From assembly GCA_900318535.1 (NCBI GenBank), contig ONKU01000004.1:1-64000 (forward strand): a stretch of DNA of 64,000 nucleotides, written 5' to 3'. The translations under genes and the position numbers were made by a program. This DNA is from an uncultured Prevotellaceae bacterium (lineage in GTDB: Bacteria; Bacteroidota; Bacteroidia; Bacteroidales; Muribaculaceae). Under the pieces are notes generated by a model that did no database searches, was not told the DNA's origin, and was given only the letters and a program-made list of their open reading frames with translations. Positions 17,811 to 26,589 of the stretch are shown here, one piece after another (within the stretch, counting starts at the first letter, position 1; every line of letters starts with the position of its first letter).

Positions 17811-18710
17811 TTACCTTCCGTAGCCGTTGGCTTTGCGGTAGTGATTGGGCGAGAGCCCCAAATGCTTTTTCACGTATTTTCCGAAGAATGACAGGTTGTC
17901 GAAGCCCATTTCGCTGGCGACTTCCTTGATGCTCAGGTCGCTGTAGAGCAGCAATTGCTTGATGCGGCTGATGACGGCAGTGGCGATGAGCTCGCTGGCC
18001 GTGCAGTCGCTGTGCTTGCGGCACACGCTGGTCAGGTATTTTGGTGAGACGCACAGCTCGTCGGCATAGGACTTGACGCTGCGGTTCACATTGGTGTTGT
18101 CGGCCAGCAGGAACATGAAACGGCGGTAGATGCGATCGCTTTGGCGCAGCATGTCATCGTCGTTGTCCTGGTTGAGGTGACGGTTGATGTTGGACAGCAG
18201 GTCGTAGGCAAAGCAGCGGATGATGTCCCTCACTGTCTCGCGCCCGAGGCTCATTTCCTGGTGATCCATCTTGAAGACCAACAGATCATAGTACTTCATC
18301 ATCAGGTCCACTTCGGTCTGCTCCATCTTGATGACGGGGTTGGCCATGATGTGCATGATGGATTGCAGCAGACTCTTGTTGAAGAAGGCGAATCCCATGT
18401 CGGTGCTCATGGCACAGATGACACAGCTGAAGTTCTCGGTATGTTTCACGTTCTCAATCACCATCTTGCGGTCAACAAACAGTGAGCAGTTCTTTTCCAG
18501 GTGGTAGGTGACGTTGTTCATGTCGACCGTGAGACGGCCCTCGGTCACCATGACATAGGCGATGAAGTTGACCTTGAACTGTTTCATCAGTCCGGGGATG
18601 GACGTGATGTTGTCGGCAAAATAAATTTCGCCATCATTGTACTTAAGGTTGTGGTACACCTGCGGCACGTCCTGCAGGTCGAGCTCGGTAATATAGTGCT
18701 GTTGCATCAT
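17811..18710 (-). CDS. AraC-family transcriptional regulator
   Basis: The 299-residue protein has a cupin-like N-terminal sensor (about 20-150, with VTEGRLTVDMNNV) and a C-terminal double HTH of AraC type (about 195-295). The HTH includes YADELCVSPKYLTSVCRKHSG-like residues and the second-helix signature IKEVASEMGFDNLSFFGKYVKKHLGLSPNHYR. It is a cytoplasmic DNA-binding regulator. The ligand and targets are unknown; no obvious target operon sits next to it. A TAACTTCG -7-like box lies at 18734-18741. Confidence 0.88.
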   Translation of the reverse strand: MMQQHYITELDLQDVPQVYHNLKYNDGEIYFADNITSIPGLMKQFKVNFIAYVMVTEGRLTVDMNNVTYHLEKNCSLFVDRKMVIENVKHTENFSCVICAMSTDMGFAFFNKSLLQSIMHIMANPVIKMEQTEVDLMMKYYDLLVFKMDHQEMSLGRETVRDIIRCFAYDLLSNINRHLNQDNDDDMLRQSDRIYRRFMFLLADNTNVNRSVKSYADELCVSPKYLTSVCRKHSDCTASELIATAVISRIKQLLLYSDLSIKEVASEMGFDNLSFFGKYVKKHLGLSPNHYRKANGYGR

Positions 18711-18781
18711 TCCTGTGCTTTAGATTTAGACTGCGAAGTTATTAACTTTTTTCCATAAAAGCAAGGATGTGACCAGGATAA

Positions 18782-18816
18782 AGAAAAAGGCCAACGCAGT
18801 CAAGACTGCATTAGCC
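18782..18816 (-). terminator. Terminator after tRNA-Pro
   Basis: On the minus strand, GGCTAATGCAGT, a CTTG loop and ACTGCGTTGGCC form a 12-bp stem (two G-U pairs), followed by TTTTTCTT. It ends the tRNA transcript. Confidence 0.75.
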
Positions 18817-18827
18817 TGGTGCTTGAG

Positions 18828-18901
18828 TCGGGGTGAGAAGACTCGAACTTCCGGCCTCCACGTCCCGAACGTGGCGCGCTAACCAACTGTGCTACACCCC
18901 G
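18828..18901 (-). tRNA. tRNA-Pro (anticodon CGG)
   Basis: The 74-nt cloverleaf folds by eye: acceptor CGGGGTG paired with CACCCCG, D arm GCAC..GCGC, anticodon stem CCACG/CGTGG with loop TTCGGGA (anticodon CGG), variable AGGCC, T arm GGAAG-TTCGAGT-CTTCT, and discriminator A. C1-G72 is typical of bacterial tRNA-Pro. CCA is not encoded. It reads CCG codons. Confidence 0.93.
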
Positions 18902-18919
18902 AATCTCATTTGAGCGGTG

Positions 18920-18927
18920 CAAAAGTA
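18920..18927 (-). promoter_or_regulatory. -7 box (TACTTTTG) of tRNA-Pro
   Basis: TACTTTTG on the minus strand lies 18 bp before the tRNA 5' end. The nearest TTTG upstream is closer than the usual -33 spacing. Confidence 0.55.
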
Positions 18928-19018
18928 CTGCTATTTTTTCAAACAGCGCAAGATTTCGGCGAAAATATTTCATTTCGCGCTACAAATGCCCATTCTCTAT
19001 GCATTTATCATCGTCTTA

Positions 19019-21859
19019 TCAATGGGCGTCGAGCCAGTTGCTGGCGGCACCGTGACTGGCCGTGAGTCGGACTTGTCCCTGGTAAACGCCCTCCATCTCT
19101 TCGATAACGATGCGTTGAACGCGATCGAGTTCGCTGGGGATGACGTCAAAGTTGAGTTCGTCGTGCACCTGCAGTATCATCTTGGACTGGATGCCCTCTT
19201 GCTCGAAGCGACGGTGGATGCGCACCATGGCCAGCTTGATGACGTCGGCCGCGGTACCCTGGATGGGTGCGTTGATGGCGTTGCGCTCGCTGAAGGCTCT
19301 CACCACGGCATTTCTGGAATTGATGTCGGGTAACATGCGGCGACGGCCGTAAAGTGTTGTCACATAGCCCTTCTCGCGTGCCTGGGCGATGCTGCGGTCG
19401 ATATAGTCCCTCACCTGGGGGAAAGTCGTGTAGTAGCCGTCGATAAGCATCTTGGCCTCGTCGCGCGGGATATTCAGGCGTTGTGCCAGGCCAAAGGCGC
19501 TGATGCCGTACAGGATGCCGAAGTTGGCCGTCTTGGCTTTGCGTCGCTCGTCGCCGGTAACCTGTTCCAGCGGCTTGTGGTAGATGCGTGCAGCGGTGAT
19601 GGCATGGATGTCATGCCCATGGGCAAATGCATCGAGCATCGTCGTGTCGTGACTCAGGTCAGCAACCAGGCGCAGCTCGATCTGCGAATAGTCGGCGCTG
19701 AAGAAGACGTTGCCCTCGGCTGGAATGAAGGCGCGGCGAATTTCCTTGCCGTCGTCGGTGCGTACCGGGATGTTTTGCAGGTTGGGATTGGTCGAGGACA
19801 GGCGCCCCGTGGCGGTGACGGTCTGGTTGTAGGTCGTGTGGATGCGGCCCGTATGCGGATTGATGAGGGCGGGCAGGGCATTGACGTAGGTGGATAGCAG
19901 TTTACGGATGCCTCTCAACTCCAGTATCTTATCCACGAGCGGATGGCGGTTGCGCAGTTTCAAGAGGATCTCCTCGGTAGTGCTGTATTGGCCTGTTTTG
20001 GTCTTTTTGGCCTTGGGGTCGATTTTCAGGTGGTCAAAAAGCACTTCGCCCACCTGTGCAGGCGATGCGGTGTTGAACGGCACACCTGCCAGCTCGTGGC
20101 ACTCGGCTTCCAGGCGGTTCATCTGTTCGGTCAGGGTCACTGAGTAGTCGTTCAGGGCCTTGACATCGATACGGGCGCCAGCCAACTCCATGTTGGCCAG
20201 TACCTTGATGAGCGGCAACTCGATGTCAGTCAATAATTTGTATAATCCCTGCTCCTTGAGTGCCTTGTCAAGTTCATCGGGCAGTTGCAGGGTCAGGTCA
20301 GCAGCTTCGCAGGCCCATCGGCTGATGGCTTCTGGCGACAGCTGGCTGGGTTTGAGCTGATTACGTCCCTTGGGGCCGAGCAGGCTCTCGGGCGTGATGG
20401 CGGTGTAGTGCAGCAGTTCGTAGGCTACCTCGGCAGTGGAGTGACCGCGTTCGGGCTGCAGCAGGTAATGGGCAACGGCGGTGTCATAGTAAGGGGCCGT
20501 AAATGGAATGCCGTGGCGGTCCAGCGCGACCATCGTGCGCTTGACGTCGCTGCTCACGATGCGCGTTTGTCTGGCAAACAGCGGTGCCATGGCGCGCAAC
20601 ATGTCCTGCTTGCCGTCGCACTTGACGAAAGCCGCCTCGTGCGGCTTCGCGCAAATTGCAATGCCCAATATCTTGAGCTGCATGGCGTTATCGCCCGTTC
20701 CCAACAGGCTGATGGCCACGCGGGGTGCGCCCTGTACGTCGCTCACCAGTGTGGCAGCCTCGATGGGCGAGGTAATCAGGCGATAGTTGTGAGGTACGTC
20801 GGCCAGCGACTGATAGATCGGGGCCGCGTCTTGCACGGGGGCGGGTTCATCCAGGTCAAACAGCGACATCTGCTGGCCACGGGCGGCAGGGCGGGAGGGA
20901 GTGGCAGCTGGCTCTGGAACGGGCGGAGTGGCGGGTTGTTGCGTTTCGGTGGCAGTAGTGGGGGTATCGTCCAGGCCTGCGTTGGCCTCCCCACCGTCAA
21001 TCAGGCGCTGGGTGAGGGTACGGAATTCCAGCTCGTTGAAAACCTCGCGCAGGGCCTCCAAATCGACGGGTTTGCGGCTCAGCTTGTCGGCCTCGAGGGT
21101 GACGGGTACATCTGTTATGATGGTGGCCAGCCACTTCGACATACGGATCTGATCGGCGTTCTCGACGACTTTCTTCTGCTGAGCGCCTTTGAGTTCATCG
21201 GTGTGGGTGAGCAGATTCTCGATGGAACCGAACAGCTGGATAAGTTTCTCGGCATTCTTGGGACCCACACCCGGGCAACCGGGGATGTTGTCGGCGGTGT
21301 CGCCCATCAGGCCCAGGATGTCGATGAGTTGTTTGGGGGACTGGATGCCGTATTTGGCATTGACCTCCTCCACGCCCAGAATCTCTTTCTTGAGTGGGTC
21401 ATAGACCTTGATGTTGGGGGTCACCAGCTGCCCGAAGTCCTTGTCTCCCGTGACCATATAGGTGAAAAACCCCTGTTGCTCGGCCTGGTGGGAGAGGGTG
21501 CCGATGACATCATCGGCCTCATAGCCCTCAACCTCAAAGATGGGGATGCGGTAGGCTTGCAGGATGCGTTTGATGTAGGGGACAGCCACCAGGATGCCTT
21601 CGGGCGTCTTTTCGCGGTTGGCCTTGTAGGGCTCGTAATTCTCGTGCCTGAAGGTCTTGCCGCCCGGCGGGTCGAAGCACACGGCGATGTGCGACGGCCG
21701 CTCGCGCTTGAGCAGGTCTTGCAGGGTGTTGACAAAGCCGAACACGGCCGATGTGTCGATGCCCGTCGAGGTAACGCGCGGACTGCGTATCATTGCATAG
21801 AATGCCCTGAAAATCAAAGCATAGGCATCCAGGAGAAGGAGTTTCTTGTCAGGTTCCAT
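19019..21859 (-). CDS. polA: DNA polymerase I, with degenerate 3'-5' exonuclease domain
   Basis: The 946-residue protein has a 5' nuclease domain (about 1-290; DAYALIFRAFYA, EGYEADDVIGT, GLMGDTADNIPG). A Pro/Thr/Ala-rich linker (about 291-350) follows, then a 3'-5' exonuclease-like domain (about 355-545) and the polymerase domain (about 560-946; SADYSQIELRLVA, RRKAKTANFGILYG, QVHDELNFD). The exonuclease domain lacks the DxE pair (the region reads RVAISLLGTGD), the D of motif II (SDVKRTMVAL) and the Tyr of motif III (WACEAADLT). Proofreading is therefore predicted lost. The linker holds QMSLF at 330-334, which looks like a sliding-clamp-binding motif. It fills gaps in repair and removes RNA primers. 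Confidence 0.95.
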   Translation of the reverse strand: MEPDKKLLLLDAYALIFRAFYAMIRSPRVTSTGIDTSAVFGFVNTLQDLLKRERPSHIAVCFDPPGGKTFRHENYEPYKANREKTPEGILVAVPYIKRILQAYRIPIFEVEGYEADDVIGTLSHQAEQQGFFTYMVTGDKDFGQLVTPNIKVYDPLKKEILGVEEVNAKYGIQSPKQLIDILGLMGDTADNIPGCPGVGPKNAEKLIQLFGSIENLLTHTDELKGAQQKKVVENADQIRMSKWLATIITDVPVTLEADKLSRKPVDLEALREVFNELEFRTLTQRLIDGGEANAGLDDTPTTATETQQPATPPVPEPAATPSRPAARGQQMSLFDLDEPAPVQDAAPIYQSLADVPHNYRLITSPIEAATLVSDVQGAPRVAISLLGTGDNAMQLKILGIAICAKPHEAAFVKCDGKQDMLRAMAPLFARQTRIVSSDVKRTMVALDRHGIPFTAPYYDTAVAHYLLQPERGHSTAEVAYELLHYTAITPESLLGPKGRNQLKPSQLSPEAISRWACEAADLTLQLPDELDKALKEQGLYKLLTDIELPLIKVLANMELAGARIDVKALNDYSVTLTEQMNRLEAECHELAGVPFNTASPAQVGEVLFDHLKIDPKAKKTKTGQYSTTEEILLKLRNRHPLVDKILELRGIRKLLSTYVNALPALINPHTGRIHTTYNQTVTATGRLSSTNPNLQNIPVRTDDGKEIRRAFIPAEGNVFFSADYSQIELRLVADLSHDTTMLDAFAHGHDIHAITAARIYHKPLEQVTGDERRKAKTANFGILYGISAFGLAQRLNIPRDEAKMLIDGYYTTFPQVRDYIDRSIAQAREKGYVTTLYGRRRMLPDINSRNAVVRAFSERNAINAPIQGTAADVIKLAMVRIHRRFEQEGIQSKMILQVHDELNFDVIPSELDRVQRIVIEEMEGVYQGQVRLTASHGAASNWLDAH

Positions 21860-22018
21860 AATCGATGGTTATTTTACAGGCCATAAAGATAATCATTTTT
21901 TTTCAGTTGCCGGTTTTTCGATTGCCAGTTTTAAGTGACCAACCGCGCCAACAACCCTTGGTTGTTGCCATTTATAAAAATTACTCTTAAAAATGGTGGC
22001 ATACCCGGGAATTATTGT

Positions 22019-22026
22019 TACCTTTG
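22019..22026 (+). promoter_or_regulatory. -7 box (TACCTTTG) of the polyprenyl synthase gene
   Basis: TACCTTTG ends 7 bp before the ATG at 22034, so transcription should start at or within a few bases of the start codon. This decides the start and implies a leaderless message. Confidence 0.6.
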
Positions 22027-22033
22027 CACTCTC

Positions 22034-23011
22034 ATGGCAATTACCCTGACATATCTGCAAGAACAGCTGAGGCCTCATCTCGATGCCCTCAACGAAATTA
22101 TTGTCAGCACGCTGAACAGTAACAGCGAGTTGACAAACAATATCGTGACGACTTATCTCAAGAACAAAGGCAAGCTCTTGAGGCCCATCGTGACGTTGTT
22201 GAGCGCCCAGTTCTTTGGCGGTATCAACGACAAGGCTTTGCAGGGTGCAGCTGCCCTGGAGATGTTGCACAACGCCTCGCTCATCCATGACGACGTCATT
22301 GACGAGGCGACAGAGCGACGCGGCGAGCCCACCATCAACAGCGTGTGGAGCAACCATGTGGCAGTGCTTGTCGGTGACTTCTTTGTCACTGGTGCGCTGC
22401 GCTGCGGTGTGGCTACAGGCGACGGACGCATCCTGAGCGCGCTGGCCGACATGGGCCGCGACCTCTCGTTGGGCGAGATTGACCAGGTGGACATCGCGCG
22501 CAACCACAACATCGACGAGGACACTTACATGGAAATCATCCGTGCCAAGACGGCGTCGCTGTTCGAGTGCTGTGCGGCTGTGGGCGGTTATGCCAACGAC
22601 GCGCCTCAGACGGCCATTGACGAGTTGTGCCGCTATGCCCGCTTGCTGGGCATCTGTTTCCAGATCAAGGACGATACCTTTGATTACTTTAACGATCCCA
22701 TCATCGGCAAGCCCACGGGTAACGACCTGCGCGAGGGCAAGGTGACCTTGCCGCTGATTTATGCCTTGCGTCGCGATGATCTGCCCGAGCATGACGAGAT
22801 GCTCGCGTTGATCAACAAAGAAACGCTCACGGGCGAGGATATTGACCGCCTGGTGGACTTTGCCAAGCGTGCCGGCGGCATCGAGTATGCCTACGAGACG
22901 ATGCGCCGCCTGCGCGACGAGGCCAGTGCCATTCTCTCACCCTATCAGCCTGACGAGACTGTGGACCGCTTCCGCGACATCTTTGACTATGTCATCGAGC
23001 GCAAGCTCTAG
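22034..23011 (+). CDS. ispB: Polyprenyl (octaprenyl-type) diphosphate synthase
   Basis: With ATG at 22034 the protein has 325 residues, the normal length. An in-frame ATG at 21935 would add 33 unrelated residues and lies upstream of the promoter, so I reject it. The first aspartate-rich motif is DDVID at 86-90 and the second is DDTFD at 213-217. RRGEPT and GKLLRP also fit. It extends farnesyl diphosphate with isopentenyl diphosphate to make the side chain of menaquinone. The exact chain length cannot be told from sequence. rnhB follows after 29 bp. Confidence 0.9.
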   Translation: MAITLTYLQEQLRPHLDALNEIIVSTLNSNSELTNNIVTTYLKNKGKLLRPIVTLLSAQFFGGINDKALQGAAALEMLHNASLIHDDVIDEATERRGEPTINSVWSNHVAVLVGDFFVTGALRCGVATGDGRILSALADMGRDLSLGEIDQVDIARNHNIDEDTYMEIIRAKTASLFECCAAVGGYANDAPQTAIDELCRYARLLGICFQIKDDTFDYFNDPIIGKPTGNDLREGKVTLPLIYALRRDDLPEHDEMLALINKETLTGEDIDRLVDFAKRAGGIEYAYETMRRLRDEASAILSPYQPDETVDRFRDIFDYVIERKL

Positions 23012-23040
23012 GTTTTTAGGCCAGGTTAAGTTACCGAAAA

Positions 23041-23640
23041 GTGCTCCAGCAGTATTTGATAGCAGGACGTGTCGAGGCCGGCTGTGACGAGGCGGGCCGC
23101 GGTTGCCTTGCTGGCCCTGTGACGGCCGCTGCCGTCATTTTGCCGCCCGATTTCCACAATGACCTGATCAACGACAGCAAGCAGCTGACCGAGCGACAGC
23201 GTGAGCAGTTGCGCCCCATCATCGAGCGTGAGGCGTTGGCATGGGCCGTGGCCATGGTCTCACCCGAGGAGATTGACCGCATCAACATCCTGCGGGCATC
23301 CATCACTGCCATGCATCGTGCATTGGACCAGCTGACGGTGCGCCCTGAGGGCATACTAGTGGACGGCAACCGTTTCTTCCCCTACCACGACATTCCTCAC
23401 ACGACCATCATTAAGGGTGACGGCAAGATGCTGAGCATTGCTGCCGCATCAATCCTGGCCAAAACCCATCGTGACGAATTCATGCGCCAGCTCGACAATG
23501 AATACCCGCAATATGGCTGGGCCCGCAACAAGGGTTACCCCACGCCCGACCACCGTGCCGCCATCGCCCAGCACGGCGCGAGCCCCTATCACCGTCACAC
23601 CTTCCAGCTCCTCCCGCAACCCACATTATTTGATTTGTAA
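23041..23640 (+). CDS. rnhB: Ribonuclease HII
   Basis: The 199-residue protein has the catalytic N-terminal motif DEAGRG at 16-21, GPVTAAAV, a conserved LVDGN, and [14 protein letters not shown]. It nicks RNA-DNA hybrids and single ribonucleotides in DNA. No ATG lies upstream in frame, so translation probably starts with GTG at 23041. It is 29 bp after the polyprenyl synthase gene and ends before a strong two-way terminator. Confidence 0.93.
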   Translation: MLQQYLIAGRVEAGCDEAGRGCLAGPVTAAAVILPPDFHNDLINDSKQLTERQREQLRPIIEREALAWAVAMVSPEEIDRINILRASITAMHRALDQLTVRPEGILVDGNRFFPYHDIPHTTIIKGDGKMLSIAAASILAKTHRDEFMRQLDNEYPQYGWARNKGYPTPDHRAAIAQHGASPYHRHTFQLLPQPTLFDL

Positions 23641-23644
23641 AAAT

Positions 23645-23714
23645 AGAGACGCAAAATCTTGCGTCTCAAAGTATGCATGGATCTCTTGACCGGAGATGCA
23701 AGATTCTGCATCTC
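23645..23714. repeat. Two GAGACGC/GAGATGC palindromes
   Basis: GAGACGCAA..TTGCGTCTC at 23646-23667 and GAGATGCA..TGCATCTC at 23693-23714 are two related inverted repeats. They resemble the palindrome at 4213-4235, and the second is followed by CTACATT as in that copy. Confidence 0.6.
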
Positions 23715-23746
23715 TACATTAGAATGCTTTTCTCAACGACTTCCCA

Positions 23747-23786
23747 ACAAAAAAAACAGGGCCCCAAACGGGGTCCTGTTTTTTTA
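23747..23786. terminator. Bidirectional terminator between rnhB and the dockerin protein
   Basis: AACAGGGCCCC, loop AAAC and GGGGTCCTGTT form an 11-bp stem with one G-T pair. Runs of A on the left and T on the right make it work on both strands between two convergent genes. Confidence 0.85.
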
Positions 23787-23802
23787 TTGACGGAAACGAT
23801 AA

Positions 23803-26370
23803 TTACTCGTTTGCGGGCCAAGTACCACTCAGCAGGAAGTCAATCAGAGCGGTAACATCGCTGATGTTGATATCCTGATCCAGGTTGACATTAGCATTTG
23901 CCTCGTTGATTACAGTAGCAGGATTCAGCAGATAGTCAATCAGGGCGGTTACGTCGCTGATGTTCACTGCCTTATCGTTGTTCACGTCGCCACGGAGACC
24001 AGCGGGAGCTGCAGCCTCGGTCATCTCAGTGATGTAAACCTGTGCTGCGCCGTAGTAGATGGTAACGATACCGGTAACGTCATAGGTCTTGCCTTCCTCA
24101 ACCTCGGGAATGGTAACATTGAAGCTGTTGAAGATAACCAGGCTGTCGGTAGCGTTGTAGAAGCGCTTAGCGTTATCAGCATCGGGGAGCAGGGTGAGAC
24201 CCTTCATGATGATGTACTCGTTTACGTTGTCGTTGGTGACCTTAGTGCGCTCATAGGGAGCAGCCTCGCGGGTGTTGGTGCCGTCGGGCTCAACGCCTTC
24301 AGGATTGGTGAACTCGGGAACGTCATTGTAGATAGCGTAGGTTGCGCTCCAACCGTCGGTCAGAACCTGGCCGTTCTCCAGAGCGTTTTCCAGACCCAGG
24401 TCACCATAGATCATACCGCTGGTGCCCTCGGTGTCGCGGATCCACAGGCGGTTACCCCTCTGATAGGTAACAACCATCTCGTCGAACATGGTGAAGGTAG
24501 CATTCTCGGGCAGATCATAAACCTCGGCAATGCTGTTCACGTTGTGCTCCTCAGGAACATAACCCTCAATGTTGATGATGTAAAGCTGCAGGTTGGTGTT
24601 GTACTTGCCAATAGCGCCCTCTACGGTATAGTTACCCTCGGTGGTGGGAACCTCAACACTGAACTGGTTATACATGACCATGGTAGTGCCATCCTCGAAG
24701 TTAGCGGTGACATTCTTGCCGTTAACGGTGAAGCTGGTAATATTCTTTACCATCACATAGGCGTTCATCATATCCTCATCCAAGGCGGTAATTACTTGAG
24801 GTGCAGCAAGAGCAGTGTTGGTAACACCGCTAGCGCTCAGGTTAGCAGCATCAGTGTACTCGAGCAGACCCCTAAAGGTGGTCTTGGTAGCGGTCCAGTT
24901 CTTGTTCAGAACCTGGCCATTAGTGAAGGTACCATCGATAGGGCCATAGATCAAACCGTAGCCAGAACCGTCGCGCAGCCACAGATACTGACCCTGTTGT
25001 GCGGTAACAACGGCGTCGCCAGCAAAGGTGAAGCCAGCGCCGTCTTCCAGTTCATTAGCTTGTGCCAGGGTAGTGATATCCTGAGCGGGCTCGTTCTTGG
25101 TGTAAGTAGCGCTAACTACAGTGCTCTCGATCTCGCCCTTAACGGCCTTGGCCTGCAGGGTGGTGGTCTCGGTGAAGGTCAGAGCAGTGGTGTACTCGGT
25201 CCAAGTCTCGCCATCGGTGTTGTACATCACGGTAGCGCCCTCGGCGTTGTTGGTGATCTCAACGGTGATGCTGTTATCGAAGTTCTGAGTAGCGGGGATG
25301 CTGGGAGCAGCAACAAAGTCGGTGGGAAGTTCGCCGTCAACATACACGCGGATCTCGGTAGCGCGAACCTGGTCGAGAGTAGCGGTGAAGGTTACGTTCT
25401 CGGCGCTACCGATCCAAGTACCCTTCTTGCCCTCGTAGCTGTAGTTGCCGTTGTTGTCATTAACGGTCAGACAGCCAGGACCATACTTAGTGGTACCATT
25501 AGCGATGCAGTCAAACTCGATGCGGATGATGTTACCAGCGGTCGAGGTGAAAGCAATGGTCTGGTTCTTGTAGATGCGGTAGTGACCGTTGATCACACCC
25601 TGAGAAACGGTGAAGCTGGCACCAACACGGTTAACGGTGTACTCAGCAGCGGTTTCAAAGGCTTCGTCGTCTGCATAGTTGAAGGTGATGCAGGTACCGG
25701 TAACGGGAGTGTTCTTGGTGTAAGTAGCGCTGACTACATTGCTCTCGATCTCGCCCTTGACAGCCTTGGCATAAACCGTGGTGGTCTCGGTGATGGTGAA
25801 GGGAGCGGTGTAGTCGTTCCAAGCCAGGCCGTCGGTGCTGTACTTAGCGGTAGCACCCTCGGCGATGTCGGTAATCACTACCTCAAACTCGTTGTCAAAG
25901 CTCTGAGAAGCAGGCAGCGTGGGAGCACCTACGGTCTCAACGGCCTCGCCATCAATGGTGACAACGATCTGGGTAGCACGAACCTGCTTGTTAGCGGTGA
26001 GCTGGAACGAAGCAGCATTGCCAACCCAAGTGCCAAGATTACCCTCATAGCTGTAGCCGCCGTCGGTGGAAGCAAAGTGGCCGGGGCCGTTGCTGTTGGT
26101 ACCACTAGCGGTGCAAGTGAATTCAACCTTGGTGATGTTGCCAACGGTTGAAGTGATGGTGGTGGTTGAACCAGCATAGAAACGGTACTGTGCAGTTGCA
26201 AAAGCTGCATCGGTGCAAGAGATGGTAACACCATCTTTCGTTACTTCGTCAGGCGTTGTGTTTTCGGACGTTGAACCGAGGTCGGTACCGGCGGTAAAGG
26301 TCACGGTCGTCTCTGCCCATGCCGACATAGTCAGCAGGACAAGCGTGAGGAGAGAAAATAATTTCTTCAT
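23803..26370 (-). CDS. Modular secreted protein: beta modules, chitobiase-type C domains, OB-like repeats, dockerin-like end
   Basis: The 855-residue protein has a signal peptide (1-19). A beta-rich module (about 20-140, with YRFYAGSTTTITSTVGNITKVEF) is followed by a CHB_HEX_C-type domain (about 148-220), and both are repeated at about 226-346 and 355-425. Two OB-fold-like repeats follow (about 430-602 and 610-785; QYLWLRDGSG.GLIYG and NRLWIRDTEGTSGMIYG). The end (794-850) has dockerin-like loops DVNNDKAVNISD and NVNLDQDINISD. No catalytic motif is seen, so it may bind glycan or other ligands at the cell surface; that is inference. A module like the first one also occurs in the giant protein at 37040. 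It has a good promoter at 26465-26495. Confidence 0.85.
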   Translation of the reverse strand: MKKLFSLLTLVLLTMSAWAETTVTFTAGTDLGSTSENTTPDEVTKDGVTISCTDAAFATAQYRFYAGSTTTITSTVGNITKVEFTCTASGTNSNGPGHFASTDGGYSYEGNLGTWVGNAASFQLTANKQVRATQIVVTIDGEAVETVGAPTLPASQSFDNEFEVVITDIAEGATAKYSTDGLAWNDYTAPFTITETTTVYAKAVKGEIESNVVSATYTKNTPVTGTCITFNYADDEAFETAAEYTVNRVGASFTVSQGVINGHYRIYKNQTIAFTSTAGNIIRIEFDCIANGTTKYGPGCLTVNDNNGNYSYEGKKGTWIGSAENVTFTATLDQVRATEIRVYVDGELPTDFVAAPSIPATQNFDNSITVEITNNAEGATVMYNTDGETWTEYTTALTFTETTTLQAKAVKGEIESTVVSATYTKNEPAQDITTLAQANELEDGAGFTFAGDAVVTAQQGQYLWLRDGSGYGLIYGPIDGTFTNGQVLNKNWTATKTTFRGLLEYTDAANLSASGVTNTALAAPQVITALDEDMMNAYVMVKNITSFTVNGKNVTANFEDGTTMVMYNQFSVEVPTTEGNYTVEGAIGKYNTNLQLYIINIEGYVPEEHNVNSIAEVYDLPENATFTMFDEMVVTYQRGNRLWIRDTEGTSGMIYGDLGLENALENGQVLTDGWSATYAIYNDVPEFTNPEGVEPDGTNTREAAPYERTKVTNDNVNEYIIMKGLTLLPDADNAKRFYNATDSLVIFNSFNVTIPEVEEGKTYDVTGIVTIYYGAAQVYITEMTEAAAPAGLRGDVNNDKAVNISDVTALIDYLLNPATVINEANANVNLDQDINISDVTALIDFLLSGTWPANE

Positions 26371-26464
26371 AAATGATTGTAATGAAAAAGAGTTAATTAA
26401 ATATGTGAATAAACAAAAATGTTCATTTTGAGCGCTTTAGATGAGCGAGGTTCATTTCATGCCG

Positions 26465-26495
26465 CAAAGGTACTGACATTTGGCGAGATGTGCAA
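26465..26495 (-). promoter_or_regulatory. Promoter of the dockerin protein gene
   Basis: On the minus strand, TTG (26493-26495), a 20-bp spacer and TACCTTTG (26465-26472) match the consensus. The leader is about 90 nt. Confidence 0.65.
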
Positions 26496-26528
26496 TACTT
26501 TCACGGGAATTTTGAGGCGGGGCAAGAA

Positions 26529-26560
26529 GAAAGAGGCCCACGCGTGTGCGGGCCTCTTTC
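26529..26560. terminator. Terminator after the split-pair genes
   Basis: GAAAGAGGCCC and GGGCCTCTTTC form an 11-bp stem around ACGCGTGTGC. A T-rich tail occurs in both directions (CTTTCTTCTT on the minus strand). It ends the 28960-26590 transcript. Confidence 0.8.
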
Positions 26561-26589
26561 TTTAATGATAATGATGTCTGTTGCGACGC

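Noticed and set aside
19481..21886. Long plus-strand open frames opposite polA
   Set aside because: The minus frame encodes a complete, clearly recognised DNA polymerase I; the plus frames are shadows.
21935..22033. Longer start for the polyprenyl diphosphate synthase
   Set aside because: The extra 33 residues do not fit the family, and this stretch contains the predicted promoter.
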